A program made the position numbers and the translations under genes. DNA of 64,000 bases from Chryseobacterium balustinum (lineage in GTDB: Bacteria; Bacteroidota; Bacteroidia; Flavobacteriales; Weeksellaceae). Position 1 is the stretch's first letter. Each line of letters begins with the position of its first letter. The notes beneath the pieces are model-generated. The model was not told the origin of the DNA. It saw nothing but the letters and a program-made list of their open reading frames with translations, and did no database searches. The stretch spans positions 124,001-188,000 of the forward strand of contig NZ_FUZE01000007.1 in the NCBI RefSeq assembly GCF_900168205.1, written 5' to 3'. Of this stretch, positions 8,596 to 17,400 are shown one piece after another.

Positions 8596-9081
8596 TTATT
8601 TTTTTGGAGTTAAAGAAAAATTATCAACATAAACTGCTTGATGCACTCCATTTAAGACAACTTTAAGTCCTAAGTTAGAATCTTTTTTTAAAGTAATATC
8701 AAACGATTTTTTAGTTCCCGTTATTTTTGAAGATTTAGCGATTGAAACATAAGATTTAGCATCAGATGCATTGTTTATAGAGAACAATTCCATTGTAGTT
8801 TCTCCGCCGTTGTCTGAAGCATCAAGCGTCAATGTATATTTTCCGGCTTTGATTTTTGGAGTTACCAAATACATATTTTCTCTTGGGCTGTTCATTGAGT
8901 AAAACACAATTTTTTTTTCACTGGCATAAAGCATTGCTTTCCCTGGTTGAGCCGTCCAACATTTGTTCATTTCTTTCCAGGCATCAAAATTTTCTGTAAG
9001 TGAAGTTACCGTTTTGCACTGTGCATTTACGGTTACAAATCCTCCTAAAGCTACCAATCCTGCAAATACTATTTTTCTCAT
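8596..9081 (-). CDS. small secreted beta-sandwich-like protein, function unknown
   Basis: A 161-residue protein with a clear signal peptide (MRKIVFAGLVALGGFVTVNAQ). The mature part begins 'CKTVTSLTENFDAW...KCWTAQPG' and continues as alternating strands ending 'VYVDNFSLTPKK'. This layout (F..W..CW at the start, VDNFSL at the end) resembles the choice-of-anchor/MAM-like beta-sandwich modules found in secreted Flavobacteriia proteins. It has no C-terminal type IX sorting domain. Two Cys residues (22 and 41) could form a disulfide. It is a single gene, and nothing beside it suggests a role. Confidence 0.65.
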   Translation of the reverse strand: MRKIVFAGLVALGGFVTVNAQCKTVTSLTENFDAWKEMNKCWTAQPGKAMLYASEKKIVFYSMNSPRENMYLVTPKIKAGKYTLTLDASDNGGETTMELFSINNASDAKSYVSIAKSSKITGTKKSFDITLKKDSNLGLKVVLNGVHQAVYVDNFSLTPKK

Positions 9082-9251
9082 AAGTTATTTATATATTTTT
9101 GAAGTAAAAATAGTTAAAAAAGGTTGTATCAGGAAGTCATTGTTTAATGATTTACATTAGCTTTTGCTTTTTTATTATTACTGTTGAAACATTATTTTAA
9201 TGCTTTATTCAAATAATATTAATGTCAATTCAGAAATAAATTAGATATAGT

Positions 9252-10667
9252 TTAAAGCGCGTTCTTAACGATGGTTCCTAATCTTTTCAAGTCATTATCA
9301 AGACTTTCGTCCCATTTTAGAGCAAAATTAAGTCTCATACAATTATTAAACTGGTCATGCTGCGTAAACATTCTACCGGGTGCAAAACTTATATTTTGTT
9401 TTATAGCAACGTCGTAGAGTTGTGCGGTATCAATTCTATTGTCTAATTCGAGCCAAAGTACAAATCCGCCTTGAGGTTGAGATATTTTGGTATTTTCAGG
9501 GAAATATTCTTCAACGGCTCTTTGGTATTTCAAACAATTCGTATGAAGTTTTTGTCTAAATCCTCTTAAATGATGATCATACCTTCCGTTTTCCAAAAAA
9601 TCAGCGATTACTTCCTGATAAAGAGGCGGTGTAGAAATCGTTTGAATGAGCTTCTGACGTAGAATTTTTTCTTTATATTTTCCCGGAGCAACCCAGCCTA
9701 CTCTGTAACCGGGTGCTAAAGTCTTAGATACGGAACCGCACCACATAACGATTCCCGCTTCGTCAAATGCTTTGCAGGGTTTTGGTCTGCTTGTACCAAA
9801 GTACAGATTGCCATATAAATCATCTTCTATTAACGGAATATTGTGATACGTAAGCAATTTTACCAATTCTTTTTTTCTTTCTTCGGGCATTAAAGAGCCT
9901 AAAGGATTACTGAAATTACTGATAAAACAGCATGCATCGACTTTATGGATGATTTTTCTTAATGCATCTATATCAACTCCTGTAACTGGATGGGTCGGCA
10001 ATTCAATCACATTAAGACCCATTGCTTTTGCAATTTGTATAATTCCAAAATAGACAGGGCTTTCAATCGCGAGTGTATCGCCTCGTTTTGTAACTGCCAT
10101 CAGGCAATTAAAGATAGCATTCATTGCGCCTGAAGTCGTTATTAAATCGTCTTCAGTAATTTTTCCTTCTAAAACGAGAGACCATTTTGCAATATTTCTT
10201 CTTAGGTTCAGGCTGCCTTCTACAGGTTCGTAAGCAGTTCCGCTACCTTCCAAATTTCTTATTGTTTTAAGGACTCCCTTATTTAATTTTGCAATAGGCA
10301 GGAAGCTGGGATCAGGAACTCCTAAAGAAAATTGACGGATGTTTTTGTAATGTAACGTATCGAATACTTTACTGATGAGGTCTTCAGGATCTGACTCATT
10401 CTGGGAAATTTCAGGTTTACTGACTGATGGAAGAGCGCATTTTCTCTGTGATGTTTTGCTGACGTAGTAACCGGATTTGGGTCTCGACTCAATAAGAGAT
10501 TTGCTTTCTAATTCCAAAAAAGCCAATTTTACGGTATTGAGACTTACATCATATATTTTCTGAACAGAACGTATCGAAGGTAATTTGTCTCCGATTCTTA
10601 AAGTTTCCGATAGAATTTGATCTTCTAAGATCTTTGCAATTTTTATATATAGGATTTCCTTCGTCAT
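9252..10667 (-). CDS. MocR-type regulator: GntR helix-turn-helix fused to a PLP aminotransferase-like domain
   Basis: A 471-residue MocR/PdxR-family transcriptional regulator. I chose the ATG at 10667 (MTKEILYIKIAK) because the frame's further 18 codons upstream do not resemble the family. Residues 1-70 are a GntR winged helix ('GDKLPSIRSVQKIYDVSLNTVKLAFLELESKSLIESRPKSGYYV'-type pattern, in pieces). The rest is a fold-type I aminotransferase domain with the PLP lysine in SVSKTLAPG (Lys about 315) and 'SNPLGSLMPEERK' before it. Such proteins often control vitamin B6, GABA or amino-acid genes. The target here is not obvious, because the adjacent genes are not B6 genes. Confidence 0.85.
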   Translation of the reverse strand: MTKEILYIKIAKILEDQILSETLRIGDKLPSIRSVQKIYDVSLNTVKLAFLELESKSLIESRPKSGYYVSKTSQRKCALPSVSKPEISQNESDPEDLISKVFDTLHYKNIRQFSLGVPDPSFLPIAKLNKGVLKTIRNLEGSGTAYEPVEGSLNLRRNIAKWSLVLEGKITEDDLITTSGAMNAIFNCLMAVTKRGDTLAIESPVYFGIIQIAKAMGLNVIELPTHPVTGVDIDALRKIIHKVDACCFISNFSNPLGSLMPEERKKELVKLLTYHNIPLIEDDLYGNLYFGTSRPKPCKAFDEAGIVMWCGSVSKTLAPGYRVGWVAPGKYKEKILRQKLIQTISTPPLYQEVIADFLENGRYDHHLRGFRQKLHTNCLKYQRAVEEYFPENTKISQPQGGFVLWLELDNRIDTAQLYDVAIKQNISFAPGRMFTQHDQFNNCMRLNFALKWDESLDNDLKRLGTIVKNAL

Positions 10668-10772
10668 TATATTCTGCTCTGTTTTCAGTAAATTTATTAA
10701 AATTATGTTTTTAAATCTCAAATAATAATTGATTGAAATTTAGACCGAATATTTTCTTAATTAAATTTGATT

Positions 10773-11159
10773 TTACCCACACCAATTCAGCCAATCTACC
10801 ATCCTAGTGATTGAATTCTTCATTCCTTCACGGTCTAATACTTTTTTGGATAAATACTTTTGCTTTGATTGATTAATAAATCTGTTTTCAAGATCTCCAA
10901 AAGAATATTCAGGGTTGATGATTGCCTTGAAGACAACATCTTTAGAACTGTTAATTATAAAATAGGAATATCCGATAATTAAATCTTTCTCAACCAACTT
11001 AAAGATTGGAAACCCAAATTCTTCAGTCAGCTTAGGTTGTTCAAAATTTTTACTTTCTTTTTTTGATTGAGCAAAGTAAAGATTTGTTATTTCGGCTAAA
11101 TCGGAAAGATGAACAGATTCAAATTTTAGATCTGTTTTCTCCTTTATTATTGTTGGCAT
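10773..11159 (-). CDS. small cytosolic protein of unknown function
   Basis: A 128-residue protein with no signal peptide or membrane segment. The N-terminal 'FESVHLSDLAEITNLYF' and the later 'LVEKDLIIGYSYFIINSS' faintly recall a degenerate GNAT acetyltransferase fold, but no acetyl-CoA loop (Q/RxxGxG/A) is present. I would not name it as one. It ends 'MVDWLNWCG'. A TAAATTTG promoter box lies just upstream (11178-11185, minus strand), so it has its own start, and the MocR gene follows 105 bp downstream in the same direction. Confidence 0.55.
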   Translation of the reverse strand: MPTIIKEKTDLKFESVHLSDLAEITNLYFAQSKKESKNFEQPKLTEEFGFPIFKLVEKDLIIGYSYFIINSSKDVVFKAIINPEYSFGDLENRFINQSKQKYLSKKVLDREGMKNSITRMVDWLNWCG

Positions 11160-11177
11160 ATTGTTTTATTCTGTAAA

Positions 11178-11185
11178 CAAATTTA
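11178..11185 (-). promoter_or_regulatory. -7 promoter element upstream of the 128-residue protein
   Basis: Minus-strand TAAATTTG matches TAnnTTTG and sits 18 nt before the ATG at 11159, inside the inverted repeat GTAAA/TTTAC. The palindrome could be an operator. Confidence 0.45.
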
Positions 11186-11245
11186 TTTACAACAGCTCAA
11201 TAATTACAGATACAGAAATGGATTATTTAATGGATACAGTTTTTG

Positions 11246-12415
11246 TTAAAGACCTTTGTGTCCAGCAAAAAAATCAAGCATCGTTGCTAAAGCATTTTCA
11301 CTGTGCATTCGTTCTCCGTTTTCGAGTGACTCTTGTGCTATTTTTGATGCCCTTTTAAACATATTCATTTCATATTCAGCAATAGCACTTTCTATCGAAT
11401 TAAATTGAGAAGAAGTTAAAACTTCGCTCAACTCTAAAGCATCAAGCATTGCCATATTTACACCTTCACCTGCAAACGGAGGCATTAGATGTGCGGCATC
11501 ACCAATGATGGTAAGATTTTTTACTGTGTTCCAGGTTTGGTCGAGAGGCATGCAATAAATAGGTCTTGGTATAAATGGAGTAGAACTATTTTCAAATAAT
11601 TCATCCCAAACAGAGCTCCATTCGGGATATTCTTTTTGAAACCATTTCAACACCTCAGATTGATCAGAAAAATCTAAACCGGACGCAACTTCCCAATTTT
11701 CATCAGCTTTAAAACTGGCATAAAAACCAATCTCACCATTTGCTTTTTGTCCCATTAAAATATCCTGCTCGTTTCCGAAAGCCATTATTTTTCCACCACG
11801 AAGTATTTTAGAAATATTTGGAACTTTTTTTTCAGCTTCATAAACATTGCCTTCAAGCATGGTAATACCCGAATAAAACGCTTTTATATCGGTAATAAAA
11901 GGGCGTATCTTTGAATTGGCTCCATCAGCACCGATCACGATATCTGCATAAACACTTTCCTTATTTTTGAAATGTAGCAGCCAACCTTCATCTTGCTTTG
12001 CCATGGATAGAAAATGACTGTCCCAAATGATGGTTTCAGGATCTAAAGATTCCAGTAAAATTTTTCGTAAAACGCCTCTGTCAATTTCCGGACGAAAATG
12101 TTCGTCTCCAAAATTTTCATCTTGTTTTTGACCGTGATCGCTAAAAAATATTTCTGCCTTATGGTTTGTAATCGTCGATTGATCTGCACCTACCATAAAA
12201 TTATTTTTAAAATCATCCAGCAAACCTGCTTTTCGCAATGCTGCTAAACCCGATTCATCATGTAGGTCGAGAGGAGAACCTTGTACGCGTACATTTTTAT
12301 TCAAATCTCTTTCATATACTTTTATGTCAACATCTTTTAGTTGTAAAAGTTTTGCCAATGTCAATCCGCCCGGACCTCCTCCTATGATGGCTATTTGTTT
12401 ATTTTGTAATAACAT
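11246..12415 (-). CDS. TetX-like FAD-dependent monooxygenase
   Basis: A 389-residue class A flavoprotein hydroxylase. Residues 8-30 hold the Rossmann dinucleotide motif IIGGGPGGLTLAKLL. The 'GSPLDLHDESGLAALRKAGLL' region strongly resembles TetX '[21 protein letters not shown]', and around 300-320 'GDAAHLMPPFAGEGVNMAMLDALEL' matches the TetX FAD-binding stretch 'GDAAHLMPPFAGQGVN'. Length is close to TetX (about 388). The family includes tetracycline destructases, but many chromosomal relatives act on other aromatic substrates; activity on tetracycline is not shown by sequence. It follows the AraC regulator by 25 bp on the same strand, so that regulator may control it. Confidence 0.82.
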   Translation of the reverse strand: MLLQNKQIAIIGGGPGGLTLAKLLQLKDVDIKVYERDLNKNVRVQGSPLDLHDESGLAALRKAGLLDDFKNNFMVGADQSTITNHKAEIFFSDHGQKQDENFGDEHFRPEIDRGVLRKILLESLDPETIIWDSHFLSMAKQDEGWLLHFKNKESVYADIVIGADGANSKIRPFITDIKAFYSGITMLEGNVYEAEKKVPNISKILRGGKIMAFGNEQDILMGQKANGEIGFYASFKADENWEVASGLDFSDQSEVLKWFQKEYPEWSSVWDELFENSSTPFIPRPIYCMPLDQTWNTVKNLTIIGDAAHLMPPFAGEGVNMAMLDALELSEVLTSSQFNSIESAIAEYEMNMFKRASKIAQESLENGERMHSENALATMLDFFAGHKGL

Positions 12416-12440
12416 TATTTTAAAATTTTATAATGCAAAA

Positions 12441-13190
12441 TTACTTTTGGCTGTAGACTAAAAATTGTAAAAATCGGTCGTTTTCGTTTTTGTGTAGTTC
12501 TTTTGGTGAAACACCGGAGAGTTGTTTTATTTCTTTGATGAAATGCGATTGGTCTGTGAAATTAAGTTGCGGATAAAGTTCACCATTTTTAATATGGTCA
12601 AGTGACGCCTGAAATCGGAGGATCTTACAGTAAGCCTTTAAGGAAAGCCCAAATTGTTGATTAAAATAACGGTTGATTTGTCTTGGACTCCACAGGAGTT
12701 TTTCAGAAAGTTCTTTGATTGGAATTTCGCCATTTGATTCAAAAATGAATTGAAATAATCTGCGTTTTCTTTCATCTATTTTTTCAGGCAATATCTCAGA
12801 TATCTTTTGTGTAATTTTTTTGCAAAAGTTATCAAAATCGTTCAGATCATCAGAATGGATGCCCCCAAAATTATTCTGCAGTATTTTTCCGGAATTTAAA
12901 ATGTCTGCAATAGACTCATTAAAAATATATTCAATAGCAAAAGGATTAAAACTAACGGCAAAAAAGTTTGAAATTTCGTGATTTATTTTCTTTGGTCCGG
13001 TTTCTAAACCCAATAATGCAACAGTAAGAGTTGTATCATTTTTTTTTGAAAATATCAGATCAACTTTTCCATTAGGAATGATAACAGCATTATGCTGGTG
13101 TGAAATGTTTTGTAATGAAGAAAAGCAATAGACAAAGTCGGCTAAAGATTGATCAGGTTCAACAAGTTTAAAATTTAGTTTTTTTTCCAT
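12441..13190 (-). CDS. AraC-family transcriptional regulator
   Basis: A 249-residue regulator. The N-terminal half (1-150) resembles the DUF6597-type sensor of Bacteroidota AraC proteins, with 'PDQSLADFVYCFSSLQN' and 'AVIIPNGKVDLIFS'. The C-terminal part carries the paired helix-turn-helix, including 'LSEKLLWSPRQINRYFNQQFGLSLKAYCKILRFQ' in outline and the second helix 'FTDQSHFIKEIKQLSGVSPKEL'. It lies between a DUF3817 membrane protein gene (30 bp upstream) and the flavin monooxygenase gene (25 bp downstream), all on the minus strand. The three probably form an operon, with the regulator acting on its own operon. Confidence 0.85.
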   Translation of the reverse strand: MEKKLNFKLVEPDQSLADFVYCFSSLQNISHQHNAVIIPNGKVDLIFSKKNDTTLTVALLGLETGPKKINHEISNFFAVSFNPFAIEYIFNESIADILNSGKILQNNFGGIHSDDLNDFDNFCKKITQKISEILPEKIDERKRRLFQFIFESNGEIPIKELSEKLLWSPRQINRYFNQQFGLSLKAYCKILRFQASLDHIKNGELYPQLNFTDQSHFIKEIKQLSGVSPKELHKNENDRFLQFLVYSQK

Positions 13191-13220
13191 TCCCTTCTTT
13201 GATATTGCGATTTTCCACTC

Positions 13221-13508
13221 CTAACTATTAGGATATTCTTTTTTTAAATTTTTGTCTAAAATAAAAGGGACAAAAGGCAGCACAGATCCTACAACGTATA
13301 TGATAATTCTTTTAATGCTCCATCGGTATTTCAGAGAAGTAATAATGAGAATCGCCATATAAACAAGAAATAAAACCCCGTGAATCCAGCCAAAATATTT
13401 TACAGGCTCAGCAATATCAAGTATATATTTAATGGGCATTGCAATAAAAAGTAAAATTAAATAAGATATACCTTCGATAATTGCTGTTTTACGGTAAATA
13501 TTGATCAT
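13221..13508 (-). CDS. DUF3817 small membrane protein
   Basis: A 95-residue integral membrane protein with three hydrophobic segments. Its 'AIIEGISYLILLFIAMPIKYI' start and 'VKYFGWIHGVLFLVYMA' centre are typical of the DUF3817 (YdzA-like) family. The function of the family is not established. It is the first gene of the presumed operon with the AraC regulator and the monooxygenase, and it diverges from the efflux operon at 13761. Confidence 0.8.
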   Translation of the reverse strand: MINIYRKTAIIEGISYLILLFIAMPIKYILDIAEPVKYFGWIHGVLFLVYMAILIITSLKYRWSIKRIIIYVVGSVLPFVPFILDKNLKKEYPNS

Positions 13509-13760
13509 AAATTAGAATAGTTTAGACTGTTGATTTTTCGCTGATATTGTTTTATCTGTGATTTGACTGTAAATAATAAATCAAAAAACAAATAAAATTT
13601 ATCTTCTTTTCTTATCGGGCATAAAATTGCAACAAATTATTATATATTAAATCGAATTTTAGTGATTTTTTAATTAAATTTATACCACTATAAATCATGT
13701 TAACTGTCGTACGGGAAAATTCTAAACGGTAAAATAGTTTAAATAGAAAATTTTAAAAGT

Positions 13761-15191
13761 ATGAGATTCAAGAAAATTCTACTTGCTTCTTTTCTGGTGA
13801 TTTCCTCGCAAACATTTTGTCAGCAATTGACACTGAAACAATGTATAGAAAAAGGGAAACAAAATAATGTCATTATAAAACTGGCAGAACAATCCTTGGA
13901 AACCCGGGAAAAGCTTCTGCAGTCCAACAAAAATAACAGTCTTCCAAAAGTAGATTTACTTGGTGGTTATAACTATATCGGCGAGCCTATCAAAGTTAAT
14001 TTACAACAAGTTAAGGACGGAATTGTAGAAGGTTCGGCAAATCAAAGCGTATATTCTGCCAATGCAGCATATCAGCAGATTACAGGAAACCAGCTTTCAC
14101 AACAAGTTCAGGATGTGATCTATCAAACTTCTAAAGATATTATCAGTGCAGTTTATCCCAATTATAATCCTGCAATTACGAAGCAAAGTTATTTTTTAGC
14201 CGGAGTTGCGGTGCGCCAACCAATTTATTTAGGTGGAAAATTAAATGCTGCAAAAGAACTTTCAAAACAACAGGTAGAAAGCGGAAAAGCAAATTTACAG
14301 TCTTCTCAGGATCTTACAGCTTATAATATTTCTTTAAATTATATTCAGATCATGTATCTGAATTCGATGATTAAAAAGCAGGAAAAGATTGTAGAATCTC
14401 TTGAAAATAATGAGAAATACGCACAAAGTCTTTTAAAAGCTGAGATCATTCCGCCTTATTTAAAAAACTGGTCAAACATTACAAAACTTCAGGGCGAAAC
14501 CAATCTTAAAAATCTAAAGCTCGAAAAAGAAAATGCACTGTTGACTTTAAAAGATCTCATGGGAATTTCTCTGGATGAATCATTGGAAATTAATGAAGAC
14601 TTAAATGAGAGTATTGATGTTCCTAATTTTTCTTCATCAGAAAAAAATGCAGATCTAAAACTATTGTTAAGCAAAAAGAAGGAAGCTGAAACTACCCATA
14701 ATATTACAAAATCACTTTCTAAACCTAATATTTTTGCCATTGGAAATTTGCAGTTCTTAAGAAATGATCTTCCGCTGATTACTCCGCCTTGGTTGGTTGG
14801 AGTAGAGATGCAATGGACGCTTTTTGATCCTGAAAGAAAATCCAGAAATCTGGCTTCGCAATCTTTAATAAAAGAAGCCGATCTTTTGATCAATCAAAAG
14901 CAGAAATCAGTGAATTTGGCGACCAAAATTTCTGAGAATAAATTGATCAGCTTTAAAGAACAGAACGAAACATTTGATGCTGCAAGAAAACAGACGTATA
15001 CCACAACAGAAATGGTAAGAAAAAGAATGGAAAATAGTCTTTCTTCCGTAAAAGATGTAAATGATGCTTTACAGCTTCAGTACGAAGCCGAAAAATTATA
15101 TTACACCTCTTTAGTTGCTTACCAAACCGTCATTGCAACCTATTTTTATATTACCGGAAACGTCGAAAATATCACCAATTACATTCCATAA
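13761..15191 (+). CDS. TolC-family outer-membrane efflux protein
   Basis: A 476-residue outer-membrane channel of a tripartite exporter. It has a signal peptide (MRFKKILLASFLVISSQTFCQQ in outline) and 'LTLKQCIEKGKQNNVIIKLAEQSLETREKLLQ'-type coiled helices, starting with the L-x-Q-C-I-E-x-G pattern seen at the mature N-terminus of Bacteroidota TolC proteins. A second repeat begins near residue 260. 'GVAVRQPIYLGGKLNAA' is a recognisable TolC strand-helix junction. It heads a four-gene operon with a periplasmic adaptor and two ABC-2 permeases (gaps 12 bp or overlaps), so it forms the exit duct of that exporter. Confidence 0.9.
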   Translation: MRFKKILLASFLVISSQTFCQQLTLKQCIEKGKQNNVIIKLAEQSLETREKLLQSNKNNSLPKVDLLGGYNYIGEPIKVNLQQVKDGIVEGSANQSVYSANAAYQQITGNQLSQQVQDVIYQTSKDIISAVYPNYNPAITKQSYFLAGVAVRQPIYLGGKLNAAKELSKQQVESGKANLQSSQDLTAYNISLNYIQIMYLNSMIKKQEKIVESLENNEKYAQSLLKAEIIPPYLKNWSNITKLQGETNLKNLKLEKENALLTLKDLMGISLDESLEINEDLNESIDVPNFSSSEKNADLKLLLSKKKEAETTHNITKSLSKPNIFAIGNLQFLRNDLPLITPPWLVGVEMQWTLFDPERKSRNLASQSLIKEADLLINQKQKSVNLATKISENKLISFKEQNETFDAARKQTYTTTEMVRKRMENSLSSVKDVNDALQLQYEAEKLYYTSLVAYQTVIATYFYITGNVENITNYIP

Positions 15192-15203
15192 ACTGATAAC
15201 AAG

Positions 15204-16199
15204 ATGAAAAACTTTATAAAAAATTACTGGGCCGTTTTCATTCCAATTATTGTATTGGTTATAGCTCTGATTTACCTTTTTCAAAATAAATCTCCAGAAA
15301 AAAATAAAGAAACTGTAATAGGGATGGTAGATGCTGAATTCGTTGACGTTTCTGCTTCTCTGCCCGGAAGAGTAATTGAATTATTGGTAAAAGAAGGAGA
15401 CGAAGTAAAAGAAGGCGAAGTGGTAGCTCAAATGAAAACTTCTGAAATTGAGACGATTCAGGCACAGGTTTCAGAAGCTGTTACGGTTGCCCAAAATCAA
15501 TTAGATAAAATTAATCGTGGAGTAGAACCTGAAGTTTTAAAATCTGCGGAAAATCTACAACAGATCGCAAAACAGCAGATGGATTTGATGAATAAAACCT
15601 ATACCCGTTTTCAGAATCTTTATTCGGAAGGGGTGGTTTCAGGTCAGGAAAGAGATGTTATTTATTTTAAATATAAAGCGGCACAAAAAGAACTTGAAAC
15701 AGCTAATCTGAATGTTCAACTTCTACAACGCGGAAATAATCAGGAGCTTAAAAATTCTGCACAGGCCATTTTAAATCAAGCGAAAAGTGCAGACCAACTT
15801 GCTCAGGAAATAAAAGATAATGCATCAATAAAAGCACCTGCTTCGGGAAAGATTTCTACAATGGTTTCCAATAAAGGCGAAATGGTAAACGCAGGGTATC
15901 CGATGATGACGATTCAGAAAGACAATTCTTTTTTTGTGAAATTTAATATCCGTCAAAACCAAATGACCAAAATTGAAAAAGGAAGTACCGTAAAAATGAA
16001 AATTCCCGGTTGCTTGCCGGAAGAAATAAAAGGAACTGTTGTAGAACTAGCTCCGGCTTTAGGATATGCAGATTGGGTTCCTGAAAAACAAAATGGAGAA
16101 TTTGAACTGAGAACTTTTCAGATAAAAGTAAAACCAGAAAATATGAATTCAATAAAAGGACTTCGTTCAGGAATGACTGCGCAGCTTGTTTTTGATTAA
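15204..16199 (+). CDS. HlyD/EmrA-type periplasmic adaptor protein
   Basis: A 331-residue membrane fusion protein linking the inner-membrane permeases to the TolC partner. One N-terminal membrane anchor spans residues 5-25 (NYWAVFIPIIVLVIALIYLF). The split biotinyl-lipoyl domain is visible as 'VSASLPGRVIELLVKEGDEVKEG' (50-72) and 'IKAPASGKISTMVSNKGEMVNAG' (210-232), with a long alpha-helical hairpin between. The beta-barrel domain follows ('FVKFNIRQNQMTKIEKG'). It starts 12 bp after the TolC gene and its stop overlaps the start region of the permease gene, consistent with one transcript. Confidence 0.9.
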   Translation: MKNFIKNYWAVFIPIIVLVIALIYLFQNKSPEKNKETVIGMVDAEFVDVSASLPGRVIELLVKEGDEVKEGEVVAQMKTSEIETIQAQVSEAVTVAQNQLDKINRGVEPEVLKSAENLQQIAKQQMDLMNKTYTRFQNLYSEGVVSGQERDVIYFKYKAAQKELETANLNVQLLQRGNNQELKNSAQAILNQAKSADQLAQEIKDNASIKAPASGKISTMVSNKGEMVNAGYPMMTIQKDNSFFVKFNIRQNQMTKIEKGSTVKMKIPGCLPEEIKGTVVELAPALGYADWVPEKQNGEFELRTFQIKVKPENMNSIKGLRSGMTAQLVFD

Positions 16200-16233
16200 A
16201 AAGTGTGATTTTAATTCAGAAAAATTAAACCTA

Positions 16234-17400
16234 TTGAAAACCATCAGCCAAATCATGATACGGGAATGGAAACGAATTTTTTCGATTCCTAATTTCTACG
16301 TGATTTTGTTAGTCATTCCGCCGATTATTTTTCTTTTTTACGGATTTATTTATCAAAAACAATTTGCGAAAGAACTTCCGATGGCGGTTTGGGATGAAGA
16401 CCAATCTTCTGTTTCGCGAACGTTGATTGATATGATGGAACATAATGAGTATATTCACTTTACTCAAACGGTTTACAGCAATGCCGAAATTGAGAAATTA
16501 ATGCGAGAAGGAAAGATTTTCGGAGCAGTGCATTTTCCAAAAAATCTGGAATCTGATGCTAAGAAAAATCATCAGTCGAATATCACGCTTTATACCAACG
16601 GTGCTTATCTGGTTCCTGCAAAAATGATTTACAAAGGTGCTGCTGGAGTAATCATTAAAGGAGGTCTTGCGGTTGTTCTTCAAAAAGCCGAAAAACAAGG
16701 AATGCCTGCTGAAAAAGCAAATACTTTGGTGCAACCTATTAGACTCAATACAACAACATTATACAATCCAGATTTCAATTATCAGATGTATCTTACACCG
16801 GGATTGATAACGGTTGGACTTCAAATGGCGCTGATTGTTGCAGCAGTTTTAATTTTAAATCTGGAATTTAAACGAAACACCATTGATGAACTTTTACAGA
16901 TTTCGACATCATCTTCGCAGATTGTAATCGGAAAAATGCTGGCTCATCTTTGTATTTCGTGGATTCTTTTTGTATTGGTCGCTTACGTTGTTTTTCCTGT
17001 TTATGAATTGGGAAAACCGCAAACTGATTTTAATTTTTTCCTGATTTACACCTTAATGTCTTTGGCGTGTATCGGAATCGGAATGATGCTTTCTGCAATC
17101 TCTAATAATCTGCTTTTTGTAACGGATGTTGCCTTATTTTTTACTTCACCTGCATTTGTTTTCAGCGGTTTTACATTTCCGAGATGGGCAATGCCTTGGT
17201 ACGATCAGTTTTATGCTGATATCATGCCTTATACTCACTTTTTGGACGGGTTTATTAAGCTTTATTTTATGGAACTTCCTTTGTCTTATGCTACTCCCGA
17301 AATTGTGAAATTATTGGTTTTTATTGGAGTAACGTTTCCGTTGAGCATTGTGTTTTTTCAGAAAAAAATAAATAAATACCTTAAAGAAAGTCAGGCATGA
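16234..17400 (+). CDS. ABC-2 type permease, first subunit
   Basis: An inner-membrane export permease of about 388 residues. It has one N-terminal span, a large periplasmic domain ('MAVWDEDQSSVSRTLIDMME') and five C-terminal spans, as in YhhJ/YbhR-type ABC-2 permeases. The start is uncertain: TTG 16186, TTG 16234 and ATG 16255 are all in frame. I chose 16234, since 'MKTISQIMIREWKRIF' fits the family N-terminus. It lies after the HlyD gene and overlaps the next permease by 4 bp (ATGA). No ATPase gene of the ABC type lies in this operon, so the energy source must be encoded elsewhere. Confidence 0.82.
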   Translation: MKTISQIMIREWKRIFSIPNFYVILLVIPPIIFLFYGFIYQKQFAKELPMAVWDEDQSSVSRTLIDMMEHNEYIHFTQTVYSNAEIEKLMREGKIFGAVHFPKNLESDAKKNHQSNITLYTNGAYLVPAKMIYKGAAGVIIKGGLAVVLQKAEKQGMPAEKANTLVQPIRLNTTTLYNPDFNYQMYLTPGLITVGLQMALIVAAVLILNLEFKRNTIDELLQISTSSSQIVIGKMLAHLCISWILFVLVAYVVFPVYELGKPQTDFNFFLIYTLMSLACIGIGMMLSAISNNLLFVTDVALFFTSPAFVFSGFTFPRWAMPWYDQFYADIMPYTHFLDGFIKLYFMELPLSYATPEIVKLLVFIGVTFPLSIVFFQKKINKYLKESQA

